From assembly GCA_037176845.1 (NCBI GenBank), contig JAYKXP010000003.1, positions 682,001 through 746,000 on the forward strand: a DNA stretch of 64,000 bases, given 5' to 3'. Shown here piece by piece: positions 61,144 through 64,000 of the stretch (position 1 is its first letter; the number at the start of each line of letters is the position of its first letter). The notes under the pieces were generated by a model that did no database searches, was not told where the DNA came from, and saw only the letters and a program-made list of their open reading frames with translations. The translations under genes were made by a program, and so were the position numbers. The stretch is from Paramarasmius palmivorus (Eukaryota; Basidiomycota; Agaricomycetes; Agaricales; Marasmiaceae).

Positions 61144-62623
61144 ATGTCCACAAACTTTGAATCGCTTCCTGTCGAGATTATCGCCGACATTCTCGGTGAA
61201 CTCGACCTTCCTTCTATCGTGAGCGTGTCACATTCGTCTAGGCACCTTAACGCCATCACATCAGATCCTTCCCTCAATCCATGGCGAAGACCGATACTCC
61301 GCGCCTTGTATCTGGACGAATACCATGATTCCCTCAGAAACCTCAGTGTTCGGCTGACTGTCCCTCGGCAAAACTGGGTTGATATTCTAACCCTTGCATC
61401 TCCTCAATGGATTTTGTTCGAAGCGACGTTGCCCAATCTCAAAGCATCCGAATGGGAGGAATCATTTTATCGTCGGTTTCTACCTGGTTGGAGGAAATGG
61501 AGCCACAAGGAGAGCAGCTGGAGAATGGCTTTTCTGCAGTGCGTGTATGTCGCCATTCATTGCATTTAGTATGTTGACAATAGTCTTGGAGGACACTGCA
61601 ACGAATTTGGCACCGTTCTCGCAGTACATGTACTGTCGACGAGACTTGGACCAAGTCAGTCACCTAGGCCCAGCATCGTGTTTTCAAGACTGAAGAATCT
61701 TGCAAAGATACATCGTTCTCAACAGGAAAGGTCATGCAAACTTGTTAGAAGGCTCGTCTCGTAATTTCAATCCACTGGCAATATTCGACCAGATGAAGTG
61801 CGACATTCGTCTATTCGCATGGTTGAACGCTACCACTCATGATATCACAGGCTGGAGAACAATCTTGCCCACTTGGAGACGCGTATCAGGGTAGGTGGAG
61901 GTGAACTTTCAGACCAAAGGCTTGTAGGACTCACCTGTTCATTTCAGCTTGTAGTTGAGCTTGCGGATGTCAGAATCATCGCACTCGGGACTCTCAATCG
62001 CCCAAAGAGCACCCTTACGATCAACCCTAATGCTCACGTTTTTCTTCATCCACCTGGCGCTGAGAACTACGACACAGCGACTACCTGCGCAACGGGCGAT
62101 CACCGAGTCGCAGACCACGGAGTCTACCCACTGGGACCAGACCTGCCTGATTATCGTAAGTCTTTCAGAATACTCATGTTCACAATGTTAAGCCTCCTCG
62201 AAGCCGGCGAGTCCCCTGCAGCCTTTGACCTTACAAAGATGACCCATCCCCTGCCAGCACGAAGACATAGAAATTACCCTTGGTACACTCCAGGAGGCGA
62301 AGATAAGCGATGGCTCGGCTCCGGTGAAATTGAAGAAGATGGCTTAAAGTGGGTAGGAGGCATGATGTTCGTGCAAACCTTCCGGACTCGGTGATGTATT
62401 CTAATTCCTTGGATTCTGCAGGGTGCTAGCACAACTGGTCGGCCCTCGGACCCTAGAAACTGGGGACGGTGACGGCTTCGTTCCTCTGCAAGACTTGGAT
62501 TTGGTTCAAGGACCCGGACGACATCAATACACCTCTTTCCTATGGCATGATCTCTGGGCCATCGCGCCTTGGCTAGAAGAAAGGATCACACGGAAGATTG
62601 ATGGACCAGGGTTAGGAAATTGA
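61144..62623 (+). CDS. F-box domain protein
   Basis: Six exons: 61144-61542, 61584-61654, 61708-61797, 61851-61890, 61948-62366, 62422-62623; 406 aa. The F-box is at the extreme N-terminus (ESLPVEIIADILGELDLPS, then VSVSHSSRHLNAI). The rest matches an agaricomycete F-box family in spacing: WRRPILRALYLDEY, VPRQNWVDILTLASPQWILF, RIWHRSRSTCTVDETWTKYI, VLNRKGHANLLEGSSRNFNP, LADVRIIALGTLNRPKSTLT, and a C-terminal WVGGMMVLAQLVGPR...FLWHDLWAIAPWLEE. A possible extra 37-bp intron at 62155-62191 was rejected because the frame is open without it. Likely SCF adaptor. It starts 42 bp after the PTC5 stop, unusually close. Confidence 0.78.
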
Positions 62624-63281
62624 ACGGTGAGTCGAGTAGTTGTATAAAACTCTTTGACCATACTTGCCAAGTAGTCGTCTACATTGCATGAATAAAGGAA
62701 GGTCGCGTCCAAAAGCTGGCGAAGCATGCGCGTTCTGCTCTTTAAACTTCCATTTCCTCCCCACCTATGGCTAGGAACAAAGCGCCAACGCCGTTTATCA
62801 TATCATATCATATCACTTTCTTTCCTTTGTCAATCCATTTCTGGGTGAGACATCCAACTCAGGTACAAACAATGCAAAAAAGCGACCTTCTTTTGTTCTG
62901 ATACTTCTGATGCGGAAGAATAGCGCTACATCACTGCCATACTCTTCACAAAACGGAGTTCCGGCCGGCTTTGACGCGACGAATTTTCGATCCGCTCTCC
63001 AACGCTTGTTCTTTGGGCGCATTATCCGACAAGGAAGACAATAACCTTTATTAGATTCGAAGTGGGGATCGAAAGAAAGGATCCTTTTGCACCGACGACC
63101 GAGTCGGGTGGCACATGTGTCAGCCATTGGTAATATAAACCGAAGTGGTCCCAACAATATGCTTTCGTCTGCGCCTTTCCTTTCCTCTATCAACTAATTC
63201 GCCACTTCAACGTTGCGGGACAGCGTTTAATCTATTCACCTATCCATCCTACGATCAATTTCTCTAACGTTCTTTACCACT
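62624..63281. other. Interval before the zinc-finger gene
   Basis: 658 bp, no gene supported. It contains a short TATCA repeat (listed) and a minus-strand frame at 62813-63193 without family features. Confidence 0.4.
62796..62815. repeat. Short tandem repeat (TATCA)x4
   Basis: Four head-to-tail TATCA units in an AT-rich intergenic patch. A similar ATATC-type run occurs upstream of velB near 20190-20220. Simple-sequence repeat; no function claimed. Confidence 0.7.
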
Positions 63282-64000
63282 ATGCCTCGAGAGGTTCGTT
63301 TTCTGAGATTTGTTTCTCGATATGTCCTTGCACTAACTGTTGCAATAGTATCATTGTGACAGGGAAGGTTGCGACAAGGTGTTCCCGAGAAAGGGAGATT
63401 TGCGGCGCCATATACTTGGGGTTCATGATAACGCAAGGTACGATATTAGCAGCTGCTCATCGACGCCAGCTCATGTTGTATCAGAGCCTATCGGTGTAAG
63501 AAATGCCCCAAAGCCTTCAACCAACGTTCTGGGTTGCAGACGCACGAGAATACCCAGTGAGTGCTTGAATAAAATTGACCCAACAATTCCTGATCTTTTG
63601 ACAGCACTGGAAATAAACCTCACAAATGTCCCGCAGAAGGATGTGGAAGAGGTTTCGGCGATCCATCTTCATGTACAAGGCATTTCAGGGAAACTCACGG
63701 CAACTATGCATTGTACGCATGCCCCATTGAAGGTTGCACTTCACGGTACGTAGCACTTCCTTCCCCAGTCCAAGTTTCTCATACATGCTCGCCGACAGCA
63801 TCAAACGCCGTGCTACGTTCAGGAACCATGTAAAAACACATGGTGTGATACTCACCGGTCCCGAGATCGAGAAGTGCAATATCAACAGAGAGGAAAGGTT
63901 CTCTGCGTCTGCCTCTCCTGTTGCTGGTCCTTCGACTCTTCCTCCCATCCAAACGCCTCTGCCTCCGCCTCCACCACTGTTCTTCACGCCCGTTCCTCCA
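63282..64000 (+). CDS. C2H2 zinc-finger protein (3' partial)
   Basis: Five exons visible: 63282-63293, 63349-63437, 63485-63556, 63605-63745, 63799-64000 (continues beyond the window). The first exon encodes only MPRE. Four finger units follow: YHCDREGCDKVFPRKGDLRR...H, YRCKKCPKAFNQRSGLQTHE...H, HKCPAEGCGRGFGDPSSCTR...H, and YACPIEGCTSRIKRRATFRN...H, then a Ser/Pro-rich segment with a polyproline run. Linkers such as THTGNKPH are classic, so sequence-specific DNA binding is expected. Target genes and full domain structure cannot be seen. Confidence 0.82.

Noticed and set aside
62155..62191. GTAAGT...TTAAG within the second F-box gene
   Set aside because: Removing 37 bp breaks the frame, while the unspliced frame is open through the conserved C-terminal region.

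Overview
The window is nuclear DNA of a filamentous basidiomycete, most likely a wood- or litter-decaying agaricomycete. Genes are dense, lie on both strands, and carry many short introns (mostly 47-63 bp, often 52-53 bp) with GT-AG and several GC-AG borders. Recognisable content includes a DUF7918 protein, F-box/LRR proteins, a velvet regulator, a tandem-HMG protein like mushroom EXP1, an AA9 polysaccharide monooxygenase and a GH3 beta-glucosidase. All exon-intron models were built by hand from reading frames, splice signals and remembered family motifs; no database search was run.

Layout. 1-3.4 kb: end of a GH3 glucosidase, an F-box protein (-), an RNF220-like RING ligase (+). 3.4-7.2 kb: gene-poor, with a decayed secreted-protein/hydrophobin-like start and a possible spliced non-coding transcript. 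7.2-17.6 kb: MLH3 (+), an RTC3/SBDS-like protein (+), TOF1/Swi1/Timeless (-) and a DUF7918 protein (+) sharing a 141-bp divergent promoter with TOF1. 18-25.5 kb: ArfGAP (-), velvet protein VelB (+), methylcrotonyl-CoA carboxylase beta subunit (+). 25.8-36.2 kb: mitochondrial PPR protein (-), GNAT acetyltransferase (+), tandem HMG-box protein (-), complex I NDUFA13/GRIM-19 (-), INO80F-like coiled-coil protein (+). 36.2-42.5 kb: gene-poor, TpA-rich, with one orphan gene, an AA9 enzyme lacking a recognisable N-terminus, and a probable MYND-finger relic. 42.5-64 kb: complex I NDUFS8 (-), prefoldin 2 (+), secreted CAP protein (+), an SDR with a one-base frameshift (-), two large orphan proteins (+), a CASTOR-like ACT-domain protein (-), a PTC5-type pyruvate dehydrogenase phosphatase (+), an F-box protein (+) and a C2H2 zinc-finger gene running off the end (+).

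Most genes are unrelated housekeeping functions, so this is not a biosynthetic cluster or mobile island. Loose themes are genome maintenance (MLH3, TOF1), mitochondrial metabolism (MCC2, PPR, NDUFA13, NDUFS8, PDH phosphatase) and development (VelB, EXP1-like). The most unusual observations concern gene structure: a 4-nt micro-exon in the RTC3-like gene, a 16-nt micro-exon in MLH3, GC-AG introns in at least three conserved genes, and several genes caught in decay.
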